Shown here in pieces: positions 35,594 to 44,385 of a stretch of 64,000 nucleotides of DNA. The notes below the pieces were generated by a model. The model was not told the DNA's origin. It saw only the letters and a program-made list of their open reading frames with translations, and ran no database searches. A program made the translations under genes and the position numbers. Source of the DNA: Branchiibius cervicis (GTDB lineage: Bacteria > Actinomycetota > Actinomycetes > Actinomycetales > Dermatophilaceae); NCBI RefSeq assembly GCF_042661605.1, contig NZ_JBHSWJ010000002.1, positions 3,740,502 to 3,804,501 on the forward strand. Reading direction: 5' to 3'. Position 1 is the stretch's first letter. Each line of letters begins with the position of its first letter.

Positions 35594-36504
35594 TCAGCCG
35601 CGGACGCTCAGCGCGCTGGGCAGCACTTCGAGGCGTACGCCGATCGCACTGCCCAGGTGGTCGCCGTCGATCTCGATGGGGGTCGGCGTACCGGCTCGCA
35701 GGTCGACGGCTTCGGCGACCCGGCGTTCCACCGCGTGGGTCGAGCGTTTGGAGCGGCTCAAAATGCTGGTGACGACTTTCGGCCAGCCGAGGGCACCGCC
35801 GGCGCGGATTATGACGGCGTCCAGCTCACCGTCGTCGAAGCGGGCACCGGGCATCAGTTGCACCCCGCCGGTGAGGAGTCCGCACGAGCCCACGATGACG
35901 GTGGTGACCTCGGTGTCGACCGGTTGATCGGCATCGAAGGTGACGGTCATCGGGATGTGGTTGTGCCGAATGTGCCGCAGCCCGTTGACCGGATAGGCCA
36001 GCCAGCTCAGCCTGGCCTTCAGGGCCTCGGGGGTGCCGCCGAGGATGTCTGCATCGAGGCCGAATCCGGCCATCACCAGGCCGTATTCGGGTTCGCTCCA
36101 CCCACCGGAGCCGTCGCGGTCGATGGTGATCCGCATGACATCGATGGGCCGGGGAGTGCCGGTGAGCGCGGCCACCAAGCCGTCCTGGAACCGCCGGTGC
36201 GGCAGCTTCATGTTGCGGGCCAGCAGATTCCCGGTACCGGCACTGAGCAGTCCCAACGGGACCCCGCTGCCCAGAGCACCACTGGCCACCGCGCGGACGG
36301 TCCCGTCCCCGCCGTACGGGCAGACCAGATCGGCACCGTGCTCGATGGCCTGGATCGTTTGACCGCGCCCGGTGTCCTTCGCGGTGGTCTCGAACCACAT
36401 GGGTTCCCCCACCCGTGGCGCTCGAAAACGCCGCGGGCCTGCGATCGCAGGGTGGCGGCGTCGGACACCTTGGTCGGGTTGACGATCACCGCAGCCGTGG
36501 GCAT
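35594..36504 (-). CDS. Diacylglycerol kinase-like lipid kinase, frame broken
   Basis: A DAGK/YegS-family lipid kinase that phosphorylates diacylglycerol or a related lipid with ATP at the inner membrane face. The N-terminus AAVIVNPTKVSD starts at ATG 36504; the next block EPMWFETTAKDTGRGQ is in another frame. The C5 run at 36406-36410 (G5 on the coding strand, HGWG) needs one more base. Catalytic motifs are PYGGDGTVRAVA and SAGTGNLLARN, with the C-terminal IEIDGDHLG beta domain. Joined length is about 303 residues. It is divergent from serS with 40 bases between. Confidence 0.88.
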
Positions 36505-36530
36505 GACCGCAACCTATCCCAGGGCCAGGC

Positions 36531-36536
36531 TAGCCT
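36531..36536 (+). promoter_or_regulatory. -10-like box of serS
   Basis: TAGCCT lies 8 bases before GTG 36545. No T-box or other leader fits in the 40-bp gap, so serS is not under T-box control here. Confidence 0.45.
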
Positions 36537-36544
36537 TGTCGATC

Positions 36545-37855
36545 GTGATCGACATCAAGGTGTTGCGGGAGGACCCGGAGCGGGTCAAGGCCAGCCAACG
36601 AGCCCGGGGAGCCGACGAGTCCCTGGTGGACCAGATCCTGGCGGCCGACTCCGCGCGACGCAACGCGCTGTCGCATTTCGAGGAACTGCGCTCGCAGCAG
36701 AAGTCGGTCAGCAAGCAGGTCGGCGCCGCGATGGGCCAGTTGAACGCCGCCCGCAAACGCGGCGAGGATGTCACGGCCCTGCAGCAACAGGCCGAGCAGG
36801 CCCGCGCCGACGCGGCCGCCCTCGCGGCGCAGGTGAAGTCGCTGGAGGCCCAGGCCGACGAACAGTCGGCGACCTTCGAGGCGCTGTTGAAGAAGGTCGG
36901 CAACATCATCGTCGACGGTGTACCCAGCGGCGGGGAGGACGACTACACGGTCCGTGAGGTCGTGGGTTCCCCGACGCAGTTCGATTTCGAGCCGCTGGAC
37001 CACCTGGCCCTCGGCGAGAAGCTGGGGGCGATCGACATGGAGCGGGGCGCCAAGGTCGCCGGCTCGCGGTTCTACTTCCTGACCGGTGTCGGCGCCCGGC
37101 TCGAACTGGGTCTGTTGCAGATGGGTCTGGCCTTCGCGGTGGAGCACGGGTTCACCCCGATGATCACGCCGTCGCTGGTCCGGCCGGACATCATGACCGG
37201 TGCCGGGTTCCTCGACGAACACGCCGATGAGGTCTACCGGCTCGAAGCCGACGACCTGTACCTGACCGGTACCTCGGAGGTGGCGCTCGCGGGCTACCAC
37301 GCCGACGAGATCATCGACTTGTCGAAGGGGCCGAAGCGCTACGCCGGCTGGTCGACCTGTTACCGCCGCGAGGCCGGCTCGCACGGCAAGGACACCCGGG
37401 GGATCATCCGGGTGCACCAGTTCCAGAAGTTGGAGATGTTCGTCTACTGCGATCCCGCGCAGGCGCAGGCCGAGCACGAGCGGTTGTTGGGCTGGGAGCG
37501 GGAGATGCTGGCCAAGATCGAGGTGCCGTACCGGATCATCGACACCGCGGCGGGCGATCTGGGCAACCCGGCGGCGCGCAAATTCGACTGCGAGGCGTGG
37601 GTGCCGACCCAGGGTCGGTACCGCGAGTTGACGTCGACCTCGAACTGTACGACGTACCAGGCCCGCCGCCTGAACACCCGGTTCCGCACGGACGAGGGCA
37701 AGTCGGAGATCGTTGCAACGCTGAACGGCACGTTGGCGACGACGCGGTGGCTGGTGGCGATTCTGGAGAACCACCAGCAGTCGGACGGCTCGGTCCGAGT
37801 GCCCGCCGCGCTCGCGCCGTACGTCGGTGAGGATGTCCTCAAGCCGGTCACCTGA
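36545..37855 (+). CDS. serS: Seryl-tRNA synthetase
   Basis: A 436-residue class II synthetase charging tRNA-Ser and tRNA-Sec. The N-terminal coiled-coil arm that grips the long variable arm spans ~30-105 (EELRSQQKSVSKQVG, rich in Ala/Gln/Glu). Motif 2 is in CYRREAGSHGKDTRG with FQKLEMF, and the Ser-binding TSTSNCTTYQARR follows. GTG 36545 gives the family N-terminus IDIKVLREDP; longer upstream starts run through the antisense kinase gene. Confidence 0.96.
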   Translation: MIDIKVLREDPERVKASQRARGADESLVDQILAADSARRNALSHFEELRSQQKSVSKQVGAAMGQLNAARKRGEDVTALQQQAEQARADAAALAAQVKSLEAQADEQSATFEALLKKVGNIIVDGVPSGGEDDYTVREVVGSPTQFDFEPLDHLALGEKLGAIDMERGAKVAGSRFYFLTGVGARLELGLLQMGLAFAVEHGFTPMITPSLVRPDIMTGAGFLDEHADEVYRLEADDLYLTGTSEVALAGYHADEIIDLSKGPKRYAGWSTCYRREAGSHGKDTRGIIRVHQFQKLEMFVYCDPAQAQAEHERLLGWEREMLAKIEVPYRIIDTAAGDLGNPAARKFDCEAWVPTQGRYRELTSTSNCTTYQARRLNTRFRTDEGKSEIVATLNGTLATTRWLVAILENHQQSDGSVRVPAALAPYVGEDVLKPVT

Positions 37856-37861
37856 CCTGGC

Positions 37862-37867
37862 TAGCCT
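37862..37867 (+). promoter_or_regulatory. Leaderless -10 box of the histidine kinase gene
   Basis: TAGCCT lies 6 bases before GTG 37874 and only 7 bases after the serS stop. Confidence 0.45.
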
Positions 37868-37873
37868 GGCCCG

Positions 37874-39148
37874 GTGGCGACAGTTGGGGCGTTTTTCGGT
37901 GTCGGAGATCCATGGCGTCGACCGCTTCCTTCGCGTTGGTGGCGCCGGGATATCGCGATTGCGGTCGGCTTCCTGGTGGTGGGAGCGGTCGGTCTGGAGC
38001 TGGAACGCAGCCTGGGCTCGCTGAGCCAGATCGCCGCACCGGAAGTGGTGCAGCACCTGCCGCTGGTACTCGCGGGTGTGCTCATCGTGTGGCGCCGGCG
38101 ATTCCCGGTGGCGACCGTCGCAGCCATCACGGTGCTGTGGCTCGTGACCGGGATCCTGCTACCGCCGCTCGCGGTGAGCCTCGTGCTGCAATTCCTTTTC
38201 CTCGCAGTCTTCTACGCGGCAATCGCCTGGGGTGCGCCGCGTGGCCGGACGGTGGCGGTCGTGCTGTTGTGCGTCGCTGCGTTGATGGTGTGGGTGACTG
38301 TCGATCTGGTCCACCGGACCTCAAACGGTGCCTCGTCTCCGGGCCCGTTCCCCTATGCAGCTGCGCTGACCGGTTACATCTACCTGATCAACGCGATCTA
38401 CTTCGGCGGCGCGATCCTGGGTGGAGCGCTGGATTGGCGCAACGCCCGGCAGCGGGCCGCGCTGGCCGGCCAGGCGGGGCTGATCGAGCGACAGGCCGCC
38501 GAGTTGCGTGACCGGTCGGTCGTCGACGAACGCGTCCGGATCGCCCGCGAGCTGCATGATGTGGTCGCGCATCACGTGGCGCTGATGGGCGTGCAAGCAG
38601 CCGCCGCGCGACGCGTGCTCACGGTTGATCCGCCAGCAGCGGCCGGTGCGCTGGAAACCGTTGAGTCATCGGCCCGTTCGGCCGTCACCGAGATGCGCTC
38701 CCTGGTCGGAACGTTGCGCGGCGACGACGCCGAGTCGAGGACTCCGCCACCGACGTTGGCGGACGTCCCGGCGCTGGTAGCCCAGTTCGACACGCTGGGT
38801 CTTGGCACGACGTACGTGCTGGTGGACGTCGATGGCCTGGCCGAGCGGGTGCCCGCAGCAGCGGGTTTCGGGGTGTATCGGGTAGTGCAGGAGGCGCTGT
38901 CCAACGTGCGCGCGCACTCCTCCGCGACGTTTGCGTCGGTGACTGTGCGTGTCGTGCGGGCCGGAGATGGCGCGTACGTCGAGGTGGAGGTTCTCGACGG
39001 CGGCTCCACTCTGGCGGGGACCGCAGGGACGGGCCTGGGGCTGCAGGGCATCCGCGAACGCGTCGCCGCCCTCGGCGGCGAAGCGGACATCGGTCCGCGG
39101 GCGACCGGAGGGTTCCGCGTGCGGGCGCGGATCCCCTTCCTGGTGTAG
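37874..39148 (+). CDS. NarL-type (HisKA_3) sensor histidine kinase
   Basis: A 424-residue membrane sensor. Residues ~25-185 hold about five hydrophobic segments without a large extracellular loop. The dimerisation/phosphoacceptor helix follows with H228 in ARELHDVVAHHVALMG, then the GHKL ATPase domain with the N-box region FGVYRVVQEALSNVRAHS and G-box GTGLGLQGIRERV. Such kinases pair with LuxR-type regulators. The nearest one is at 41480, beyond two minus-strand genes, and is the probable partner. The signal is unknown. Confidence 0.9.
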   Translation: MATVGAFFGVGDPWRRPLPSRWWRRDIAIAVGFLVVGAVGLELERSLGSLSQIAAPEVVQHLPLVLAGVLIVWRRRFPVATVAAITVLWLVTGILLPPLAVSLVLQFLFLAVFYAAIAWGAPRGRTVAVVLLCVAALMVWVTVDLVHRTSNGASSPGPFPYAAALTGYIYLINAIYFGGAILGGALDWRNARQRAALAGQAGLIERQAAELRDRSVVDERVRIARELHDVVAHHVALMGVQAAAARRVLTVDPPAAAGALETVESSARSAVTEMRSLVGTLRGDDAESRTPPPTLADVPALVAQFDTLGLGTTYVLVDVDGLAERVPAAAGFGVYRVVQEALSNVRAHSSATFASVTVRVVRAGDGAYVEVEVLDGGSTLAGTAGTGLGLQGIRERVAALGGEADIGPRATGGFRVRARIPFLV

Positions 39149-39155
39149 GTCGGGT

Positions 39156-39598
39156 TCACCCGGCGACGGGGTGGATGATGACGTCCCGCCGCAGCAGTCG
39201 CTGGAGCATGCCGGACAACTCGTCGACCTCGTTGTGTCCGATCCCCATGGGCACCGTCACCAAGGCATCAAAAGGTGGCTCGTCGACGGCTTCGACCAGC
39301 GATTCACCGAACATCCAGGCGGTCGCTTGGTCAAGCCAGGCCCGCTGCGTCGCGTCGTCGTCCGACGACGAGACGTGAACTGGCGCGGCATCAGGCGGGC
39401 AGGCCTCGAGGAGAAGCGCCCGATCGAGGCGTTGGACGTCAGCGAGTTTCGTGGCACCGAGCTGTTTGGTCACCGCGGGCTGACTGATACCGAGTTGACG
39501 TGCGACGGCCGAGTGCGTGATGAGGACGAAGGTCGCGGCCCGCACGAGGAGCAGACGGGACCAGCGAGCAACGTCCTCGGCGCCGGGTCTGAAGCCAT
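39156..39598 (-). CDS. Small helix-turn-helix protein, frame broken
   Basis: From ATG 39598 the frame gives MASDPA; the continuation EDVARWSRLLLVRAATFV lies in another frame, so one base is missing near 39580-39585. The clear part is a helix-turn-helix (HSAVARQLGISQPAVTKQLG) followed by ~75 residues ending in DALVTVPMGIGHNEVDEL and LLRRDVIIHPVAG. That tail is reminiscent of degenerate nucleotidyltransferase (MNT-type) domains, but I cannot confirm it. Joined length is about 147 residues. It sits between the kinase and pyruvate oxidase genes and could regulate the latter, being downstream of it on the same strand. Confidence 0.6.
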
Positions 39599-39676
39599 AC
39601 CGTCACCCCACCAGGGCAAGCCTGTGATCGCCAGCGATCACTGCCGTTTCGTCTGGCCGGCCGTCGAGGCAAGTCC

Positions 39677-41425
39677 TCAGCCGCGCGGGATGTTGCGCAG
39701 GTTGGACCGTGCCATCGCCACGGCCTCCCCGGCGCCGCCGTTGAGCACGATCTTGCTCATGGCCGTCGCGAAGCCGAAGACCTGGTCGGAGGTGATCTTG
39801 GGCGGGATGGACAACGCGCGCGGATCGGTGACGATGTCCACCAACGACGGACCGTCCGAGGCAAGTGATTCCCCGAACGCGCCCTCCAACTGCCGCGGGT
39901 CGGTGACCCGGATCGAATGCCAGCCCATTGCCGCCGCGATATCGGCGAAATTGACTGAGGGAGTGTCGGTTCCGTAGTCAGGCATGGCATCGACGAGCAT
40001 CTCGAGCTTGACCATGCCGAGCGTGGCGTTGTTGAACACCATGACCTTGATCGGCAGGTCGTACATCCGGGCGGTCAGCATGTCGCCCAGCAGCATCGAC
40101 AGCCCGCCGTCGCCGCAGACCGCCACCACCTGACGGTTCGGGAAGGCGAACTGCGCGCCCAGCGCCTGCGGAAGGGCATTGGCCATCGACCCGTGCAGGA
40201 AGGACCCGATCAACCGGCGCGTTCCCAACGGCTCGATGTAGCGGGCCGTCCACACGTTGCACATACCGGTGTCCGCGGTGAAGATCGCGTCCGGCGCCGC
40301 CACCTTGTCCAGGATCGACGCGGCGTACTCAGGGTGGATCGGGACTCGGGTCTCGACGTTCTTCGTATACGCACCAACGGCTTTGCTCATCAGCCGCTCG
40401 TGCTTCTTGAGTGTCTTGGCCAGGAACTTCTGGTCCTTCTTCGGCTCGACCAACTCCTCCAGCGCCAGCAACGTGGGCAGCACATCGCCGTGGACCGGCA
40501 GGTCCACCCCGGTCCGGCGCCCGATGATCGCGGCCCGCCGGTCGACCTGAGCGGTGCGCACATCGGGCAGGAACTGGTCGTAGGGGAAGTCGGTCCCCAG
40601 CAGGAGCAACAGGTCGGCGTCCTCGATCCCGGCGGCTGCCGCGCCGTACCCGAGCAGACCGGTCATCCCCACGTCATAGGGGTTGTCCCACTGGATCTGG
40701 TCCTTGCCGCGCAGGCTGTGCCCGATGGGCGCACCGATCTTCTCGGCGAGCGCAATCACCTGATCGTGCGCCTCACCGGTGCCGTAGCCGGCAAAGATCG
40801 CCACCCGCGACGCGGCGTTGATCGCCTCGGCCAACTGCTGCACCACGGTCGGCGCGGGCATCAGGTGGCCGTGCTCGATCGGCACGTACGCCGGTGCCTC
40901 ACCCTGCGCGTCCAGCGACGCCAGATCGCCGGGCAGCGTCACCACCGCCACGCCGCCATCGCCGAGCGCGTGCGAGATAGCCGCGTGCACGACCCGCGGG
41001 GACTGCTGCGGGGTGCTGATCAACTCGCTGTAGACACTGCATTCGTTGAAGAGCCGGTCGGGGTGGGTCTCCTGGAAGTAGGACTGCCCGATCTGGACGC
41101 TCGGGATGTGACTGGCGATCGCCAGGACGGGCGCCCCGGTGCGGTTCGCGTCGTACAGGCCATTGATCAGGTGCAGGTTGCCCGGGCCGCAGGAGCCCGC
41201 GCACACGGCCAGTTCACCGGTCAACTGGGCATCGGCGGAGGCGGCGAACGCCGCTGCCTCTTCGTGCCGGACATGGACCCAGTCGATCCCGCCCTTGGCG
41301 CTGCCCCCGGTCTCCCGCACCGCGTCCACGATGGGATTCAGGCTGTCGCCCACGATCCCGTAGATCCGGCGCACCCCGGCGTCCTGCAGTTGTCCGACAA
41401 GTTGCTGGGCGAGTTTCACGAGCAT
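39677..41425 (-). CDS. poxB: Pyruvate oxidase / pyruvate:quinone dehydrogenase
   Basis: A 582-residue thiamine-diphosphate enzyme. Order: N-terminal Pyr domain with the catalytic glutamate in VRHEEAAAFAAS, central FAD domain, C-terminal PP domain with CGDGGLSMLLGDMLTA and NNATLGMVKLE (the ThDP/Mg motif GDGG...NN). PoxB decarboxylates pyruvate to acetate and passes electrons to the membrane quinone pool, typically at low growth rate. The C-terminal region ends LRNIPRG. It faces the response regulator gene across 54 bases. Confidence 0.92.
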   Translation of the reverse strand: MLVKLAQQLVGQLQDAGVRRIYGIVGDSLNPIVDAVRETGGSAKGGIDWVHVRHEEAAAFAASADAQLTGELAVCAGSCGPGNLHLINGLYDANRTGAPVLAIASHIPSVQIGQSYFQETHPDRLFNECSVYSELISTPQQSPRVVHAAISHALGDGGVAVVTLPGDLASLDAQGEAPAYVPIEHGHLMPAPTVVQQLAEAINAASRVAIFAGYGTGEAHDQVIALAEKIGAPIGHSLRGKDQIQWDNPYDVGMTGLLGYGAAAAGIEDADLLLLLGTDFPYDQFLPDVRTAQVDRRAAIIGRRTGVDLPVHGDVLPTLLALEELVEPKKDQKFLAKTLKKHERLMSKAVGAYTKNVETRVPIHPEYAASILDKVAAPDAIFTADTGMCNVWTARYIEPLGTRRLIGSFLHGSMANALPQALGAQFAFPNRQVVAVCGDGGLSMLLGDMLTARMYDLPIKVMVFNNATLGMVKLEMLVDAMPDYGTDTPSVNFADIAAAMGWHSIRVTDPRQLEGAFGESLASDGPSLVDIVTDPRALSIPPKITSDQVFGFATAMSKIVLNGGAGEAVAMARSNLRNIPRG

Positions 41426-41467
41426 GCGTCCTCTCGGTCGGCGGGTAGTCCCACGCTAGCCGCTGGA

Positions 41468-41473
41468 TATGGT
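41468..41473 (+). promoter_or_regulatory. Leaderless -10 box of the response regulator gene
   Basis: TATGGT lies 6 bases before ATG 41480, indicating that the regulator has its own promoter, apart from the kinase gene. Confidence 0.5.
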
Positions 41474-41479
41474 CGAGCC

Positions 41480-42139
41480 ATGTCCGAGGCACCCTTGCGC
41501 ATCCTGGTCGTCGATGATCAGGCCCTGGTCCGCAGCGGTTTCGCGATGATGCTGTCGGTCGAGCCCGACATCGAGGTCGTCGGTGAAGCGGCCGACGGTG
41601 CCCAATCCGTCGAGGCGACAGCCCGATTGGCGCCGGACGTTGTCCTGATGGACGTCGAGATGCCCCGGTGCAACGGCATCGACGCGTGTCGCAGCATCGT
41701 GTCGGCCGGCACCGCGAAGGTGCTTTTGCTGACGACGTTCGATCGTGACGATTATCTCTTCGAAGGCCTGGCCGCGGGAGCCAGCGGCTTCCTGTTGAAG
41801 AACACCAGCCCCGAGGAGTTGGCCGACGCGATCCGCACCGTCGGCCGTGGTTACGCCCTGCTGGCGCCCGAGGTGACCCGCCGGGTGATCGAGCGCAGTA
41901 CGGCGACCCCCACCCCGGAGCCGGACCGCGCTCTGGAGCAACTCACCCCGCGTGAGCTCGAGGTGCTCACCCTCGTCGGCAAGGGTCTGTCCAATGCGGA
42001 GATAGCGCAGCACCTGGTGTTGGGCGAAAGCACCGTCAAAACCCACCTGTCGAGCGTCCTGGCCAAGTTGCAGTTACGCGACCGGGTGCAGGCCGTCGTA
42101 CGCGCTTACGAAAGCGGCCTCGTCCTGCCGGGGGAGTAG
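41480..42139 (+). CDS. NarL/LuxR-family response regulator
   Basis: A 219-residue two-domain regulator. The receiver domain has the acidic pair D12-D13, phosphoacceptor D58 (VVLMDVEMP), the Thr in LLTTFD and Lys in FLLKNTSP. The C-terminal LuxR helix-turn-helix is LTPRELEVLTLVGKGLSNAE and on to STVKTHLSSVLAKL. It is the likely partner of the kinase at 37874 and stands just before an ABC exporter operon that it may control, a common arrangement. Confidence 0.92.
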   Translation: MSEAPLRILVVDDQALVRSGFAMMLSVEPDIEVVGEAADGAQSVEATARLAPDVVLMDVEMPRCNGIDACRSIVSAGTAKVLLLTTFDRDDYLFEGLAAGASGFLLKNTSPEELADAIRTVGRGYALLAPEVTRRVIERSTATPTPEPDRALEQLTPRELEVLTLVGKGLSNAEIAQHLVLGESTVKTHLSSVLAKLQLRDRVQAVVRAYESGLVLPGE

Positions 42140-42191
42140 CGGCAGGTCGATCTCCGCCCGCGGGTGGATCCGCGGGCCCGGTCGTCGGCCA

Positions 42192-42197
42192 TAGCGT
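42192..42197 (+). promoter_or_regulatory. Leaderless -10 box of the ABC exporter operon
   Basis: TAGCGT lies 7 bases before ATG 42205. Confidence 0.45.
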
Positions 42198-42204
42198 CGC
42201 AAGC

Positions 42205-43116
42205 ATGTTGGAACTACGAGACGTCACTCGACGGTTCGGTGACCACCTGGCCGTCGACCGGGTCGGTTTCACCGTGCCGGACGGGGCGATGACCGGCTTC
42301 GTCGGCGGTAACGGCGCCGGCAAGACGACCACGATGCGGATGATCATGGGCGTTCTGGCCCAACACGGTGGACAGATCGATTGGCAGGATCGGGCCATCA
42401 CCACCGCCGACCGTCGCGGCTTCGGCTACATGCCCGAGGAGCGCGGCCTCTACCCCAAGCAGCCGATCCTGGACCAGTTGATCTACCTGGCCCGGCTGCG
42501 CGGCCTGAGCGCGCAGGATGCAGCCACCCGCTCGACCGAGTTGCTGGAGCGGTTCGACCTCGGCGAGCGGACCGGCGACAAACTGGAATCGCTGTCCCTC
42601 GGTAATCAGCAGCGGGTCCAGATCATCGCCGCGTTGGTAGCCGATCCCACCATGCTGGTGCTGGACGAACCCTTCTCCGGCCTGGACCCCGCGGCGGTCG
42701 ACTCGATGGCGGCGCTGCTGCGCGAGTTCACCGGACGCGGTGTGCCGGTGTTGTTCTCTTCCCACCAACTGGATCTGGTCGAGCGGCTCTGCGACCGGCT
42801 GGTCATCCTCTCCCGCGGCCGGGTCGTGGCCGAGGGAACCGCTGACGATCTGCGCGCCACGGAGGCGGTCCGCCACCGTTTGGTCCTGGGCGGCGACGCC
42901 GGATGGCTGCGCGATCAGGGCGTGCACGTCGTCGACATCGAAGGCAATACCGCTGTCGTGCAGTTCGATTCGCCGGAGCAGTCGGACGCAGTACTGCGCG
43001 AGGCGATGGCCCGGGGCTCGGTGCAGGAGTTCGGGCCGATCCGGCCCAGCCTGGCCGACATCTATCGCGAAGTGACCGCAGGAACAGCTCACAGCCAGCA
43101 GGAGGTGCCGGCATGA
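42205..43116 (+). CDS. ABC-2 exporter ATPase, NatA-like
   Basis: A 303-residue ABC ATPase. Walker A is GGNGAGKTT, the signature LSLGNQQR (a Gly-rich variant of LSGGQ), Walker B MLVLDEPFSGLD, and the switch His is in FSSHQLDL. A ~75-residue C-terminal regulatory domain follows. The closest functional class is NatA, which with NatB extrudes sodium, but drug or peptide export is equally possible. It overlaps the permease gene by 4 bases. Confidence 0.88.
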   Translation: MLELRDVTRRFGDHLAVDRVGFTVPDGAMTGFVGGNGAGKTTTMRMIMGVLAQHGGQIDWQDRAITTADRRGFGYMPEERGLYPKQPILDQLIYLARLRGLSAQDAATRSTELLERFDLGERTGDKLESLSLGNQQRVQIIAALVADPTMLVLDEPFSGLDPAAVDSMAALLREFTGRGVPVLFSSHQLDLVERLCDRLVILSRGRVVAEGTADDLRATEAVRHRLVLGGDAGWLRDQGVHVVDIEGNTAVVQFDSPEQSDAVLREAMARGSVQEFGPIRPSLADIYREVTAGTAHSQQEVPA

Positions 43117-44294
43117 AGACCAACCAGTTGTGGCGGATCGTGGCCGCCCGGGAGATGTCGGTCAAGCTGAAGGATCGCAACTTCATCGTCTCGACCGTGG
43201 TGGTGCTGGCATTGATCCTGGGCACCCTGGCGGTCCAGGGTTACCTGGCCAGCCGGCCCCAGACCACCAACGTCGCAGTGCTCAGTTCGAGCGCGACGAC
43301 CGTGACCCAGCAGGCGGAAAAGGCCGCTCACGAGGCCGGTTCGGACAAGGTGACCTTCAAGACCTCGACGTACGCCGATCAAGCGGCGGCCGAGCGTGCC
43401 GTGACTGACGGCAAGGCGGATGTGGCGCTCCTTCCCACCAGTGACGGCGGCTGGCGACTGGTCGGCAAGTCCAGCAAGGACAGTGCCGCGCAGACGTGGA
43501 TCCCGCAAGCGGTCCAGCAGGATGCGTTGCAACGTAACGCGGCCGCCGCCGGGGTCTCCCTGGACCAGTTGGCCAAGGGCAGCACCGTCAGGTACGACTT
43601 GTTGCAATCGGGCGATGACCAGCAGAGCACCGGCAAGATCATCGGGCTGGTCTTCGGATTCCTGTTCTACATCGCGGCGCTGCTGTTCGGGATGTCGATC
43701 GCCAGCAGCGTCATCGAGGAGAAGCAGAACCGGATCGTCGAAATCCTGGCCAGCGCGATTCCGTTGCGGCAGCTGCTGATCGGCAAGGTGGTCGGCAACA
43801 CGGTCCTGGCCCTGGCCCAGGTCGCGATCTTCGCGCTGGCCGGCATCATCGGCCTCGTCGCGACCGGTCGTCGTGACCTTTTGTCGCAGGTGTCGAGCGG
43901 CATCTTCTGGTTCGTCCTGTTCTTCGTGGTGGGATTCGTGACCTTCGCCGCAGTGTGGGCGGTGGCTGGGGCACTCGCGACCCGCAACGAGGACCTGCAA
44001 TCCACGTCGACTCCGTTGACGATGCTCGTGGTCATCGTCTTCATCGTCGGGATCACCGGTAAGGGGCTGTTCCTGACCATCGCGTCCTACGTGCCGCTCT
44101 TCTCGACGATCGCAATGCCCGTGCGGGTGGTGTCGGGGGACGCCGCATGGTGGGAACCGGTGGTCGCGTTGCTGATCGGGCTGGCCGCGGCGTACTACAT
44201 CGTGCGCATCGCGGAGCGGTTGTACCGGCGGTCGCTGCTGCAGACCGGCCACCGGCTCAGCTACCGGGAGGCCCTTGCCCTCACCGACGACTGA
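43113..44294 (+). CDS. ABC-2 exporter permease, NatB/YhaP-like
   Basis: A 393-residue ABC-2 permease. One N-terminal helix (FIVSTVVVLALILGTLAV) is followed by a ~140-residue extracytoplasmic domain, then five helices. Family marks are FYIAALLFGMSIASSVIEEK and NRIVEILASAIPLRQLLIGK, the conserved coupling region of NatB-like permeases. It pairs with the ATPase just upstream. A large hairpin lies 14 bases after its stop. Confidence 0.87.
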   Translation: MKTNQLWRIVAAREMSVKLKDRNFIVSTVVVLALILGTLAVQGYLASRPQTTNVAVLSSSATTVTQQAEKAAHEAGSDKVTFKTSTYADQAAAERAVTDGKADVALLPTSDGGWRLVGKSSKDSAAQTWIPQAVQQDALQRNAAAAGVSLDQLAKGSTVRYDLLQSGDDQQSTGKIIGLVFGFLFYIAALLFGMSIASSVIEEKQNRIVEILASAIPLRQLLIGKVVGNTVLALAQVAIFALAGIIGLVATGRRDLLSQVSSGIFWFVLFFVVGFVTFAAVWAVAGALATRNEDLQSTSTPLTMLVVIVFIVGITGKGLFLTIASYVPLFSTIAMPVRVVSGDAAWWEPVVALLIGLAAAYYIVRIAERLYRRSLLQTGHRLSYREALALTDD

Positions 44295-44308
44295 GTATTC
44301 CCGACATG

Positions 44309-44356
44309 GTGCGGCGCCTCCTTTCCTCATAGATTGAGGGCAGGAGTGCGCCGCAC
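44309..44356 (+). terminator. Long hairpin after the ABC exporter operon, probable terminator
   Basis: GTGCGGCGC (44309-44317) pairs with GCGCCGCAC (44348-44356), and an inner 12-base stem, CTCCTTTCCTCA with TGAGGGCAGGAG (10 of 12 paired), closes a 5-base loop, with one unpaired base. No T-run follows, as is usual in GC-rich actinobacteria. It ends 29 bases before the next ATG, so a role as a 5' leader of that gene is the alternative. Confidence 0.7.
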
Positions 44357-44385
44357 GGCGCCATCGCACGAACGCGGAGACCGTC

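Noticed and set aside
36505..36544. T-box leader upstream of serS
   Set aside because: The gap is only 40 bases and is filled by divergent promoters; no room or motif for a T-box.
40193..41479. Upstream extension of the response regulator frame
   Set aside because: The extension is antisense to poxB; the receiver domain begins right after ATG 41480.
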